Shown: piece by piece, positions 36,746 to 44,516 of the stretch | How positions within the stretch are numbered: the first letter of the stretch is position 1 | Layout: each line of letters starts with the position of its first letter | Assembly: GCF_014207255.1 (NCBI RefSeq) | Contig: NZ_JACHCZ010000009.1 | Span: forward strand, 1-64,000 | Length of the DNA stretch: 64,000 nt | Reading direction: 5' to 3' | Source: Pseudomonas sp. JAI120 | Lineage (GTDB): Bacteria; Pseudomonadota; Gammaproteobacteria; Pseudomonadales; Pseudomonadaceae | Notes under the pieces: model-generated | Told to the model about the DNA's origin: nothing | What the model saw: the letters and a program-made list of their open reading frames with translations, nothing else | Database searches by the model: none | Position numbers and translations under genes: made by a program

Positions 36746-37168
36746 ATGCCGAACAAAGCACTGACCATCCTGATTGCTGATGAACAACACCTGCAACGGT
36801 TGTACATCGAAAAAATGCTCAATCAGTTGGGGTACCACCGGATCGTGCCGGTGCAAACCTTCGAAGAAATCCAGATTCTCACCGCCATCCCGGCCGAACC
36901 CTTCGACGTGCTGATCATCAATGCGGGACTGACGGCCCATGCCTGTGGGCCTCAGCCCCAGGTGCGCCATGTATTGGTCTACGATCACCTGGATATCGGC
37001 GCACCCCCCGGCGTAACGCCGGCGGTGCTGGTGCGGCTGCCCGGTGTGCCGGACAACGTCAATCTCGAACATTTCATGGACATCATCGACCCACCCGCGG
37101 CCACTGCCGGCCTGCGGGTGTTGCCGTGGCTGCGCGAGTTATCCCGCGCACCGGTGGCCGGGGCTTAG
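36746..37168 (+). CDS. Receiver-like protein lacking the phosphoacceptor Asp
   Basis: 140 residues with an N-terminal receiver fold: TILIADEQHLQRLYIEKMLNQLG has the acidic pair (D-E) of a receiver, but at the acceptor position it reads DVLIINAGLT, with Asn in place of Asp, and no conserved Lys follows. It has no output domain. It is about 130 bases downstream of the sensor kinase, in the same direction, preceded by a TCCTACA motif (36648-36654). It could be a non-phosphorylated partner or a decayed regulator. Confidence 0.7.
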   Translation: MPNKALTILIADEQHLQRLYIEKMLNQLGYHRIVPVQTFEEIQILTAIPAEPFDVLIINAGLTAHACGPQPQVRHVLVYDHLDIGAPPGVTPAVLVRLPGVPDNVNLEHFMDIIDPPAATAGLRVLPWLRELSRAPVAGA

Positions 37169-37332
37169 TCCCACTTCGGCGCAATACCCTTGGGGCTGGT
37201 CGAGCGCTGGCCCCGCTCCGAAACACCGTCGAATCCGAAAAGGACTCTTGACTGCACGTCACGAATGGCCAGTGTGCCGGACGCTGTCATGAGGCGCCGT
37301 ACCTGCGGCAGCAGCGCCTTGATCGATCAGCC

Positions 37333-38409
37333 TTAAGCGCGCAGGCGCTCGGCAGCCGCACGCAACAACTGCTCGGTGGCGGTCCAGCCCAGGCAGCCAT
37401 CTGTCACCGACACGCCGTATTTCATCGACGGGCTCAACGGCTGGCAGCCTTCGAACAAATGGCTTTCGAGCATCATGCCGATCAGCGAGGTGTCACCCTG
37501 CAAGCGTTGCTCCAGCACATCGTTGAACACCGCCGGTTGGCGCAACGGGTCCTTGCCGCTGTTGGCATGGCTGCAGTCGACCATGATCCGAGGGGTGACC
37601 TTGGACTTGGCCAGGTCGTGTCTTACCCGCGCCACGCTCTGCGCATCGTAGTTCGGTCCACGGTGACCGCCACGCAGTACCAGGTGGGTGTCGGGGTTGC
37701 CTGGGGTCTGGATGATTGCCGGGTGGCCTTGGCTGTCGACGCCGAAGTGGCGGTGTGGGTGGGACGCCGAGCGCATGGCGTCACAGGCAATCGCGACACC
37801 GCCATCGGTGCCGTTCTTGAAGCCCACGGGCATGCCCAGGCCGCTGGCCATCTCGCGGTGGATCTGCGACTCCGTGGTGCGCGCGCCAATCGCCACCCAA
37901 CTGAGCAGGTCATCGAAGTAGCCGGCGGCCATGGGTTGCAGCAGCTCGGTGGCGACCGGCAGGCCCAGGCGCAGCATTTCGCGCATCAGCTCGCGGGACA
38001 GGGTCAGGCCGGCGGCCATGTCATCGCTGCCATCCAGGCGGGGGTCGTAGGCCAGGCCTTTCCAACCGACAGTCGTGCGTGGTTTTTCGACGTAGGCGCG
38101 GATGACCAGCAGCATCTGGTCGCTGACTTCCAGGGCCAGCTTCTTCAGGTTACGGGCGTATTCCATGGCCGACTCCGGGTCATGGATGGAGCACGGACCG
38201 ACAATGACCAGCAAGCGTGAATCTTCGCCATTGAGGATGGCGCGCACGGCTTGGCGATGGGCGTGGATCTGCTCGTTGAGGAACGGGCTGAGGGGCAACT
38301 GGTGCTTGAGCTCAAGTGAGCTGGGCAGGCGCTGGGTCAGGGCTTCATTGGCGCTGGCCAGGGCGCTGTTCAAGGCAGAGAGGGGCAGGGCGGCGACGGA
38401 GGAGTTCAT
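37333..38409 (-). CDS. 3-deoxy-7-phosphoheptulonate (DAHP) synthase, class I
   Basis: 358 residues, type I AroF/G/H family: VIVGPCSIHDPESAMEYA (about residues 70-87), GWKGLAYDPRLDGSDDM, LSWVAIGARTTESQIHREMASGL, GFKNGTDGGVAIACDAM, IMVDCSHANSGKD. It joins phosphoenolpyruvate and erythrose 4-phosphate, the first step of the shikimate pathway. The start ATG 38409 (MNSSVAALPL) has no strong SD (GGAAGCC) and is just after two leader peptides rich in Tyr/Phe/Trp, so feedback by an aromatic amino acid at the level of expression is likely. Which of Phe, Tyr or Trp inhibits it is not evident from the sequence. Confidence 0.92.
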   Translation of the reverse strand: MNSSVAALPLSALNSALASANEALTQRLPSSLELKHQLPLSPFLNEQIHAHRQAVRAILNGEDSRLLVIVGPCSIHDPESAMEYARNLKKLALEVSDQMLLVIRAYVEKPRTTVGWKGLAYDPRLDGSDDMAAGLTLSRELMREMLRLGLPVATELLQPMAAGYFDDLLSWVAIGARTTESQIHREMASGLGMPVGFKNGTDGGVAIACDAMRSASHPHRHFGVDSQGHPAIIQTPGNPDTHLVLRGGHRGPNYDAQSVARVRHDLAKSKVTPRIMVDCSHANSGKDPLRQPAVFNDVLEQRLQGDTSLIGMMLESHLFEGCQPLSPSMKYGVSVTDGCLGWTATEQLLRAAAERLRA

Positions 38410-38456
38410 ATTCAAGGCTTCCTGGGCAAGCGGCGGGCTATTCCCGCACGCTTGGC

Positions 38457-38609
38457 CTACTGGGGTGTTCGACAATTCGCCGTATCGGCTACGTGTGTTG
38501 GTTTGCCACCGATAGGTGACCGATCGGAGGCGGCAGGCTGTCCCGAGCGGAGCTTGCTAAATCGCCATGCAGTGCAGGTGTCGTAGCGGTAATAGGTGGT
38601 GTAGTTCAT
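38457..38609 (-). CDS. Tyr-rich leader peptide upstream of DAHP synthase
   Basis: A 50-codon reading frame opens MNYTTYYRYDTCTAWRF (four Tyr, one Trp, one Phe in 17 residues) and ends at TAG 48 bases before the DAHP synthase ATG. It has AAGGAATCACGAC upstream, a good ribosome site. It was found directly in the sequence. Ribosome stalling at the Tyr codons or translational coupling could set expression of the synthase. The remaining 33 residues are polar and do not resemble any domain. Confidence 0.65.
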   Translation of the reverse strand: MNYTTYYRYDTCTAWRFSKLRSGQPAASDRSPIGGKPTHVADTANCRTPQ

Positions 38610-38671
38610 GTCGTGATTCCTTTAAGTGTTCTTGATCAAGCTGAAAAGTTTATGGAGACCTGAAAAAACAA

Positions 38672-38701
38672 AACCCCCGGTCGGGGAGCCGACCGGGGGT
38701 T
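38672..38701 (-). terminator. Intrinsic terminator / attenuator between the leader peptides
   Basis: A perfect 13-bp stem, AACCCCCGGTCGG (38672-38684) with CCGACCGGGGGTT (38689-38701), loop GGAG. On the minus strand it is followed by UUUUGUUUUUU. It lies 50 bases after the first leader peptide's stop and 62 bases before the second leader's start. A GGGGT run lies between the first leader and the stem and might act as a competing arm. Confidence 0.9.
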
Positions 38702-38751
38702 AGATTTCTCTGGAAGGCGACCCCTTGAGTAGTGGGCGCCGATTTCAGGTA

Positions 38752-38886
38752 TCAGGCGCGCCAGTGGCTAAACCAATACCCAAAATAAAAGCTGGCCAGT
38801 GCGCTCGAACCGTTCACACGGGTAGCCGACACCGAGCGCTGGGCGCTGGCAGCAGGGCAAACCTGAGTGTGGGTGAGTTGCAACAT
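38752..38886 (-). CDS. Aromatic-rich leader peptide (attenuator peptide)
   Basis: 44 codons ending with FYFGYWFSHWRA then TGA. Seven aromatic residues (3 Phe, 2 Tyr, 2 Trp) fall in ten positions near the C-terminus, an arrangement typical of attenuation leaders. ATG 38886 has GGAG seven bases upstream. Its stop is 50 bases before a perfect intrinsic terminator. Both lie upstream of the second leader peptide and DAHP synthase in the same direction. Confidence 0.75.
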   Translation of the reverse strand: MLQLTHTQVCPAASAQRSVSATRVNGSSALASFYFGYWFSHWRA

Positions 38887-39033
38887 GGTGTGTCTCCAAA
38901 TGTATGGGGGGAGCTTACTCGAGCCACGCAGGGAGATTCAATCAGTAATTTCTATTGCGGTGGGGGACTTACGGCTATGGGGTGAGTGCCGATATGCTGT
39001 TTGCACTTTGATACTGATTGCTTGGACGCGACC

Positions 39034-39783
39034 ATGACTGCCCTCACCCTTGCTGCTGCTCAATCCATTTCCATCGCGGGCGATGTCCCAGCCAATATTG
39101 AACGGCACCTCGCATTTATGCGCACGGCGGCGGAACAGGGTGTGCAATTACTGGTGTTCCCCGAGTTGTCGTTGACAGGGTATGAGCCGTCGCTGGCCGC
39201 TGAATTGGCGATTGCGCCAGAGGACAAGGTGCTGGCGCCCCTGCGCGAGATGGCGCGTGAGCTGCAACTGACGGCGGTGGTGGGAATGCCGATCCGACTG
39301 ACGCCCGAGGCGGGTGTGCTGATCGGTGCGTTGGTGCTGGGAGCGGAGGGTTCCCTGGCGGTCTACACCAAGCAGCATCTGCATGCCGGCGAAGAGGCTG
39401 TGTTCGTTGCAGGGCAGGGCGGTGCGGCCCTTGAGTGGGGGGATGAGCGGGTTGCGCTGGCGGTGTGCGCAGACTTTTCCCATGCCAGTCATCCTCGTGC
39501 CGCGGCGCGAGCGGGCGCCACGGTGTATGCCGCCGGCGTGTTGATCAGTGAGGGCGGCTACGCCACAGACAGTGCGCTGCTCCAAGGTTATGCCGCTGAA
39601 CATGGCCTGCTGGTGTTGATGGCCAACCATGGTGGTCCTTCGGGTGGCTGGGCCTGCGCCGGTCGCAGTGCGATCTGGGCCGCCGATGGCAGTTTGCTTG
39701 CCGCGGTACCTGGCGTGGGCGATGCGTTGCTGATTGCTCGCCGCGATGGCGGGCGTTGGGCTAGCCAAGTGATGGCTCTGTAA
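39034..39783 (+). CDS. Nitrilase-superfamily carbon-nitrogen hydrolase
   Basis: 249 residues. The catalytic Glu is in LVFPELSLTGYEP (about residue 45), the Lys in YTKQHLHAGEEAVF (about 112) and the Cys in VALAVCADFSHASHP (about 148). Typical of small amidase-like nitrilase relatives; the substrate is unknown. ATG 39034 (MTALTLAA) is chosen; the frame extends 16 codons upstream with no family similarity. The GNAT gene starts right at its stop codon (TAAATG), so the two are coupled. Confidence 0.85.
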   Translation: MTALTLAAAQSISIAGDVPANIERHLAFMRTAAEQGVQLLVFPELSLTGYEPSLAAELAIAPEDKVLAPLREMARELQLTAVVGMPIRLTPEAGVLIGALVLGAEGSLAVYTKQHLHAGEEAVFVAGQGGAALEWGDERVALAVCADFSHASHPRAAARAGATVYAAGVLISEGGYATDSALLQGYAAEHGLLVLMANHGGPSGGWACAGRSAIWAADGSLLAAVPGVGDALLIARRDGGRWASQVMAL

Positions 39784-40215
39784 ATGGCGTTTCACCTGCG
39801 CGCGGCAACGGACCAGGACCTTCCATTTGCCCGGAAGCTGACCCACGAGGCCATGGCTCGCTACTATGTGGAGTATGGGTTGTGGTGGTCTAACGAAGGT
39901 TTCGATACGGCCTGGGCCGGCCGGGAAAACTGGCTGATTTGCCGGGACGACAGTGTCTTCGGCTTTATCAGTCTGAGCCGCGACAGTCGGGCCCTCTATA
40001 TTCGCGAGTTACATATGCTGGAGGCGTATCGCGGATCAGGCGCGGGTAGCTGGGTGTTGGAGCAGATGGCGCTCAAGGCGCAGGTGCTGGGACTGTTGCG
40101 TTTGACCGTATTCAAGACTAACCCGGCCAGAAGCCTCTATCAGCGCATGGGGTTCAGTATCGTTGGTGAAGACGACTGCTTCTGGCGTATGGAGCGTGTT
40201 TGTCGCTCAAGCTAA
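39784..40215 (+). CDS. GNAT-family N-acetyltransferase
   Basis: 143 residues, one GNAT domain: SLSRDSRALYIRELHMLEAYRGSGAGSWVLEQMALKA carries the acetyl-CoA loop (YRGSGAGSW), and NPARSLYQRMGFSIVGEDD the C-terminal motif. It begins immediately after the TAA of the nitrilase-like gene. The acceptor is unknown; perhaps it acts on the product or substrate of that enzyme, by position only. Confidence 0.85.
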   Translation: MAFHLRAATDQDLPFARKLTHEAMARYYVEYGLWWSNEGFDTAWAGRENWLICRDDSVFGFISLSRDSRALYIRELHMLEAYRGSGAGSWVLEQMALKAQVLGLLRLTVFKTNPARSLYQRMGFSIVGEDDCFWRMERVCRSS

Positions 40216-40250
40216 AACGTGCACCTATTCCTTAGAAGCGCATACTGGTC

Positions 40251-40487
40251 TCAGTCGATTTCATGATCGTTGTTCAGGCCTGCAGTCTCAGCAAGGATGA
40301 TCCCTTCTTTCATGCCCAAAAGGACCGCTACCTTATGGGCCTCCCCACGCCGTCCCTTTTTGCGCCCAGCGAGCACTTGATAGGTGGTTGCCGGATCAAC
40401 GCCATGTTCACGGGCGAACGCTTGAACTGACTTTCCCTGATGTTCCAGCCAGGCCTTGGCTTGTGCAGCGGTACGGATTCCGGGCAT
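40251..40487 (-). CDS. Small HTH DNA-binding protein
   Basis: 78 residues: TAAQAKAWLEHQGKSVQAFAREHGVDPATTYQVLAGRKKGRRGEAHKVAVLLGM is one HTH domain of the small phage-type DNA-binding proteins related to Cro and Ner. It is divergent from the XRE protein, 82 bases away. The set looks like the regulatory core of a lost prophage or a small immunity circuit. The spacer holds three GTTCAA-type direct repeats spaced by 10 bases. Confidence 0.7.
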   Translation of the reverse strand: MPGIRTAAQAKAWLEHQGKSVQAFAREHGVDPATTYQVLAGRKKGRRGEAHKVAVLLGMKEGIILAETAGLNNDHEID

Positions 40488-40488
40488 A

Positions 40489-40514
40489 GTTCAAAACCGT
40501 TCAAGTTTGTTTAA
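40489..40514. promoter_or_regulatory. Three direct repeats GTTCAA/GTTCAA/GTTTAA at 10-base phase
   Basis: GTTCAA at 40489-40494 and 40499-40504, GTTTAA at 40509-40514. The spacing of exactly 10 bases places them on the same face of the helix. They lie between two divergent HTH protein genes and immediately at the minus-strand gene's start. A likely operator for one or both of these proteins. Confidence 0.55.
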
Positions 40515-40569
40515 TAAAGAGATGAGCGTGTCACCTCTCGGGGTGTGCCAAATAGGATCATACATCCAA

Positions 40570-40935
40570 ATGAGTGGAATCGGTTCGCGTTTAAGGCAAG
40601 AAAGAGAGCGGCTTGGCTTGTCGCAAAAAGTGTTTGGTGAGATCGGGGGTGTTGAAGCCAACGCACAAGGTAAATACGAAAGTGGAGGGCGTGCACCTAA
40701 GGCCGATTACTTGTCTCGTGTCGCCGAAAGAGGTGTGGATGTGTTGTACGTATTGACTGGCGCAGCCACGCCCATTCAATGGGAGAATTTGAGTCAGATC
40801 GAAGAGAAAGTTCTCGGGGACTATCGCGCAATGTTCAAGGAGGACCAGGCTGCAATCCGTCGCCTGACCTCAACGTTGGCTGAACACTCGATTGCGATGA
40901 ATGGAAAAGCCAAGCCACAGCCCCAGGATTCCTGA
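40570..40935 (+). CDS. XRE-family transcriptional regulator
   Basis: 121 residues. The HTH is at about 4-60 (IGSRLRQERERLGLSQKVFGEIGGVEANAQGKYESGGRAPKADYLSRVA); the C-terminal part is helical with no known domain. It resembles phage-type repressors such as those in Pseudomonas prophage remnants. ATG 40570 gives the family N-terminus; ATG 40522 is a longer option. It forms a divergent pair with the small HTH gene at 40251-40487. A palindrome follows the gene at 40954-40979. Confidence 0.78.
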   Translation: MSGIGSRLRQERERLGLSQKVFGEIGGVEANAQGKYESGGRAPKADYLSRVAERGVDVLYVLTGAATPIQWENLSQIEEKVLGDYRAMFKEDQAAIRRLTSTLAEHSIAMNGKAKPQPQDS

Positions 40936-40953
40936 CGCCTTGCCCAGCAATTG

Positions 40954-40979
40954 AGCCATCCGCCGCTCGGCGGATGGCT
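40954..40979 (+). terminator. Hairpin after XRE gene
   Basis: AGCCATCCGCC (40954-40964) and GGCGGATGGCT (40969-40979) form a perfect 11-bp stem with a 4-base loop, 18 bases after the XRE gene's stop. No T-run follows, so termination may be Rho-aided. Confidence 0.6.
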
Positions 40980-41085
40980 ATCGCTCAATCAATCTCTCTC
41001 TATATGACGCGTGCTATTAGGTCTGCGCCTTGGTTTTTTGCTAAGGTGTTCAGCAACCTATAAGACCATTTCGCGAGGTGTCTGC

Positions 41086-41727
41086 TTGATTAGGGTGCTA
41101 GTAGTCGATGACCATGATCTCGTTCGTACAGGTATTACACGAATGCTGGCTGACATCGATGGCCTGCAAGTAGTCGGTCAGGCCGAGTCAGGTGAGGAAT
41201 CCCTGATCAAGGCCCGGGAGTTGAAACCCGATGTGGTGTTGATGGACGTCAAGATGCCTGGGATCGGCGGTCTTGGCGCTACTACCAAATTGCTACGCAG
41301 CCATCCGGACATCAAGGTCGTGGTGGTGACCGTGTGCGAGGAAGATCCGTTTCCGACACGCTTGCTGCAGGCCGGCGCTGCGGGATACCTCACCAAAGGT
41401 GCGGGCTTGGCGGAAATGGTCCAGGCCATTCGCCTGGTGTTTGCCGGCCAGCGCTATATCAGCCCGCAGATCGCCCAGCAATTGGCTATCAAGTCCTTCC
41501 AACCCACCAGCGACTCACCGTTTGATGCGCTGTCGGAGCGGGAAATCCAGATTGCCTTGATGATTGTCGGTTGCCAGAAGGTGCAGGCGATCTCCGACAA
41601 GCTGTGCCTGTCGCCCAAGACCGTCAACACCTACCGTTATCGCATTTTCGAGAAGCTCGCCATCAGCAGTGATGTCGAATTGACCTTGCTCGCGGTGCGC
41701 CACGGCATGGTGGACGCCAGCGCCTGA
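41086..41727 (+). CDS. gacA: Global response regulator GacA
   Basis: 213 residues, LuxR-type response regulator. The receiver has VDDHDLVRTGI and the phosphoacceptor Asp in LKPDVVLMDVKMPG (about 54); the HTH is at about 145-205 (LSEREIQIALMIVGCQKVQAISDKLCLSPKTVNTYRYRIFEKL). It starts at TTG 41086 with GAGGTG ahead, giving the standard GacA length. It controls small RNAs of the Gac/Rsm cascade, and so secondary metabolism. The uvrC gene follows one base after its stop (TGACATG), the conserved gacA-uvrC unit. Confidence 0.95.
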   Translation: MIRVLVVDDHDLVRTGITRMLADIDGLQVVGQAESGEESLIKARELKPDVVLMDVKMPGIGGLGATTKLLRSHPDIKVVVVTVCEEDPFPTRLLQAGAAGYLTKGAGLAEMVQAIRLVFAGQRYISPQIAQQLAIKSFQPTSDSPFDALSEREIQIALMIVGCQKVQAISDKLCLSPKTVNTYRYRIFEKLAISSDVELTLLAVRHGMVDASA

Positions 41728-41728
41728 C

Positions 41729-43552
41729 ATGACCACACCTTTTGATCCGAGTGCCTTCCTTTCAACCTGCAGTGGCCGCCCTGGCGTGTACCGCATGTTC
41801 GACAGCGAGGCGCGCCTGCTTTACGTCGGTAAAGCCAAAAACCTCAAGAGTCGTCTGGCGAGTTACTTTCGCAAGACCGGTCTCGCGCCGAAAACCGCCG
41901 CCCTGGTGGCGCGTATCGCCCAGGTCGAAACCACCATCACCGCCAACGAAACCGAAGCGCTGCTGCTTGAGCAGACGCTGATCAAGGAATGGCGGCCGCC
42001 CTACAACATTCTGCTGCGTGACGATAAATCCTATCCCTATGTGTTTTTATCCGACGGTAACTTCCCACGCCTGAGCATTCACCGTGGGGCGAAGAAGGCG
42101 AAGGGCAAGTACTTTGGGCCTTATCCCAGCGCCGGGGCCATTCGTGAAAGCCTGAGCCTGCTGCAAAAAACCTTTTTTGTGCGCCAGTGCGAAGACAGTT
42201 TCTATAAGAACCGTACCCGGCCCTGCCTCCAGTACCAGATCAAGCGCTGCAAGGCGCCCTGTGTGGGGTTGGTTGAGCCGGCGGAGTACGCCGAGGATGT
42301 GCGCCATTCGGTGATGTTTCTCGAGGGACGCAGCAATGCGCTCACCGATGAGCTTTCCACAGCCATGGAGCAGGCGGCCAGTACCCTGGATTTTGAACGG
42401 GCCGCCGAGCTGCGCGACCAGATTTCGCTGCTGCGCCGTGTTCAGGACCAGCAAAGCATGGAAGGCGGCACCGGCGACGTCGATGTGATCGCGGCCTTCG
42501 TCAACCCGGGCGGTGCCTGTGTGCACCTGATCAGCGTGCGCGGCGGGCGGGTGCTGGGCAGCAAGAACTTCTTTCCGCAGACCGGTATTGACGAGGAGGT
42601 CGCCGAAGTCATGGCTGCTTTCCTGGGCCAGTATTACGTGAGCAGCCCCGAGCGCGACCTGCCGTCGGAGTTGATCGTCAATGTGGTCCACGAAGACTTC
42701 CCCGCGTTGATCGAAGCGATCCACGAACTGCGCGGCCGCGAGCTGGACATCAGCCACCGTGTACGCGGGACCCGCGCGCGCTGGCAGCAACTGGCGGTGA
42801 CCAACGCCGAGCAAGCCCTGAGCGCGCGCCTGGCTAACCGGCAGCACGTCGCCGCCCGCTTTGACGCCCTGGCTGAAGTCCTTAACCTGGAAGAGCCGCC
42901 CCAGCGCCTGGAGTGCTACGACATCAGCCACTCCAGTGGCGAGGCCACGGTGGCGTCCTGCGTGGTGTTCGGACCGGAAGGGCCGATCAAGTCCGATTAC
43001 CGGCGCTACAACATCGAAAGCGTCACCGCTGGCGATGACTACGCCGCCATGCACCAGGCCCTCACGCGCCGCTTCAGTAAGTTGAAGGACGGGGAGGGCA
43101 AGTTGCCGGATATCCTCCTGGTCGACGGCGGCAAGGGCCAGTTGTCGATGGCCCGTGATGTGCTCAACGAGCTGGCGGTGCCGGACCTGATCCTGCTGGG
43201 CGTGGCCAAGGGCGCGACGCGCAAGGCGGGTTTCGAGACGTTGTACTTGAATGATGCCGCCCATGAGTTCACTTTGAAGGGCGACTCACCCGCGTTGCAT
43301 TTGATTCAACAGATTCGCGACGAAGCCCACCGTTTCGCCATTACCGGCCACCGCGCCCGTCGTGGCAAAACCCGGCGAACCTCAACCCTGGAAGGGGTGG
43401 CAGGGGTAGGGCCGACGCGGCGTCGCGACTTGCTTAAACATTTTGGTGGCTTGCAGGAGCTGTCCCGTGCCAGCATTGACGAGATAGCCAAAGCACCCGG
43501 TATCAGTAAAAAGCTCGCTGAGCTGATTTATGCGAATCTGCATAGCGAATAG
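41729..43552 (+). CDS. uvrC: Excinuclease ABC subunit C
   Basis: 607 residues. N-terminal GIY-YIG nuclease domain (RPGVYRMFDSEARLLYVGKAKNLKSRL, about 15-41), UVR region about 200-235, an RNase-H-like C-terminal nuclease (CYDISHSSGEATVASCVVF, VDGGKGQLSMA) and two helix-hairpin-helix motifs at the end (LEGVAGVGPTRRRDLLKHFGG, ISKKLAELIYANL). It makes the dual incisions of nucleotide excision repair. Coupled to gacA. Confidence 0.96.
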   Translation: MTTPFDPSAFLSTCSGRPGVYRMFDSEARLLYVGKAKNLKSRLASYFRKTGLAPKTAALVARIAQVETTITANETEALLLEQTLIKEWRPPYNILLRDDKSYPYVFLSDGNFPRLSIHRGAKKAKGKYFGPYPSAGAIRESLSLLQKTFFVRQCEDSFYKNRTRPCLQYQIKRCKAPCVGLVEPAEYAEDVRHSVMFLEGRSNALTDELSTAMEQAASTLDFERAAELRDQISLLRRVQDQQSMEGGTGDVDVIAAFVNPGGACVHLISVRGGRVLGSKNFFPQTGIDEEVAEVMAAFLGQYYVSSPERDLPSELIVNVVHEDFPALIEAIHELRGRELDISHRVRGTRARWQQLAVTNAEQALSARLANRQHVAARFDALAEVLNLEEPPQRLECYDISHSSGEATVASCVVFGPEGPIKSDYRRYNIESVTAGDDYAAMHQALTRRFSKLKDGEGKLPDILLVDGGKGQLSMARDVLNELAVPDLILLGVAKGATRKAGFETLYLNDAAHEFTLKGDSPALHLIQQIRDEAHRFAITGHRARRGKTRRTSTLEGVAGVGPTRRRDLLKHFGGLQELSRASIDEIAKAPGISKKLAELIYANLHSE

Positions 43553-43584
43553 AATGCCTTTCCACCTCGTAGCCAGTTGTGCCG

Positions 43585-44145
43585 ATGAATATCCCTAATC
43601 TGATTACCGTTCTACGTGTCCTGCTCATCCCGATTTTCATTTTGTTGTTCTATTTACCGTACGAATGGAGTTATCTGGCCTCCAGTTCAGTGTTTGCCTT
43701 TGCGGCCGCCACCGACTGGCTCGACGGTTACCTGGCGCGCCGCCTGGAGCAGAGCACGCCCTTCGGCGCGTTCCTCGACCCTGTGGCTGACAAGCTGATG
43801 GTGGCCGTCGCCCTGGTCCTGCTGGTGCAGGAGCACGGGAACCTGTGGCTGACCCTGCCGGCCGCCGTGATCATCGGCCGCGAGATCGTCGTGTCGGCCC
43901 TGCGCGAATGGATGGCCGAAATCGGCGCCCGTGCCCACGTGGCCGTGTCCAACATGGGCAAATGGAAAACCGCCGCGCAAATGCTGGCGCTGGTCATCCT
44001 GCTGGCCAACCCATCGGATTTCTCGTTCTGGGTACTGACTGGCTATGCCTTGCTGCTGATCGCAGCGGGCCTGACCCTGTGGTCGATGCTCCAATATCTG
44101 CGCGCCGCCTGGCCGCATCTGCGCACTACCGTTGAAAAGAAATAA
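43585..44145 (+). CDS. pgsA: CDP-diacylglycerol-glycerol-3-phosphate phosphatidyltransferase
   Basis: 186 residues, four or five membrane segments. The CDP-alcohol phosphatidyltransferase motif is complete: TDWLDGYLARRLEQSTPFGAFLDPVADK. It makes phosphatidylglycerophosphate, the first step toward phosphatidylglycerol. ATG 43585 is chosen; GTG 43579 is another option. It follows uvrC in the usual order and is followed by the tRNA-Gly gene. Confidence 0.95.
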   Translation: MNIPNLITVLRVLLIPIFILLFYLPYEWSYLASSSVFAFAAATDWLDGYLARRLEQSTPFGAFLDPVADKLMVAVALVLLVQEHGNLWLTLPAAVIIGREIVVSALREWMAEIGARAHVAVSNMGKWKTAAQMLALVILLANPSDFSFWVLTGYALLLIAAGLTLWSMLQYLRAAWPHLRTTVEKK

Positions 44146-44165
44146 AACTTTTTTGAATCAAGGGG

Positions 44166-44193
44166 TTGACGGGTGCTGAGGATTCTATAGAAT
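44166..44193 (+). promoter_or_regulatory. Promoter of tRNA-Gly
   Basis: TTGACG at 44166-44171 and TAGAAT at 44188-44193 (16-base spacer) lie just upstream of the tRNA, a strong sigma-70 pattern. Confidence 0.7.
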
Positions 44194-44205
44194 GCGCATC
44201 ACCAA

Positions 44206-44281
<76 letters not shown>

Positions 44282-44327
44282 AATATTGCGCTGCAGAGTT
44301 CCATTGAATTCTGTAAGTGATTGAAAT

Positions 44328-44350
44328 AAGGACCTTCGGGTCCTTTTTTC
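44328..44350 (+). terminator. Intrinsic terminator of tRNA-Gly
   Basis: AAGGACC-TTCG-GGTCCTT (44328-44345) with a T-run after it. It ends the tRNA transcript ahead of the integrase remnant. Confidence 0.9.
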
Positions 44351-44516
44351 GTTCCTGCGGGAACCACTGCAATCCAGCTCCATCCAGTGCTTTTAAGTCC
44401 CGATTTAAGTCCCAAATGAGGATCTTGGGTTTGGATGTGCACTGAATCGGTTTTTTGCTGGAGAAGCTTGGATAGCGAGACGAGCATCCGGTCCTGACTC
44501 TGTTCAGCAGCCTGCT

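Noticed and set aside
42047..43264. A 405-codon minus-strand frame opposite uvrC
   Set aside because: It is antisense to a complete uvrC gene and has no motif of its own.
44393..44414. TTTAAGTCCC repeated twice after tRNA-Gly, a possible attachment site
   Set aside because: The second copy is only 11 bases away and does not match the tRNA 3' end; attachment sites of tRNA integrases normally copy the tRNA end.
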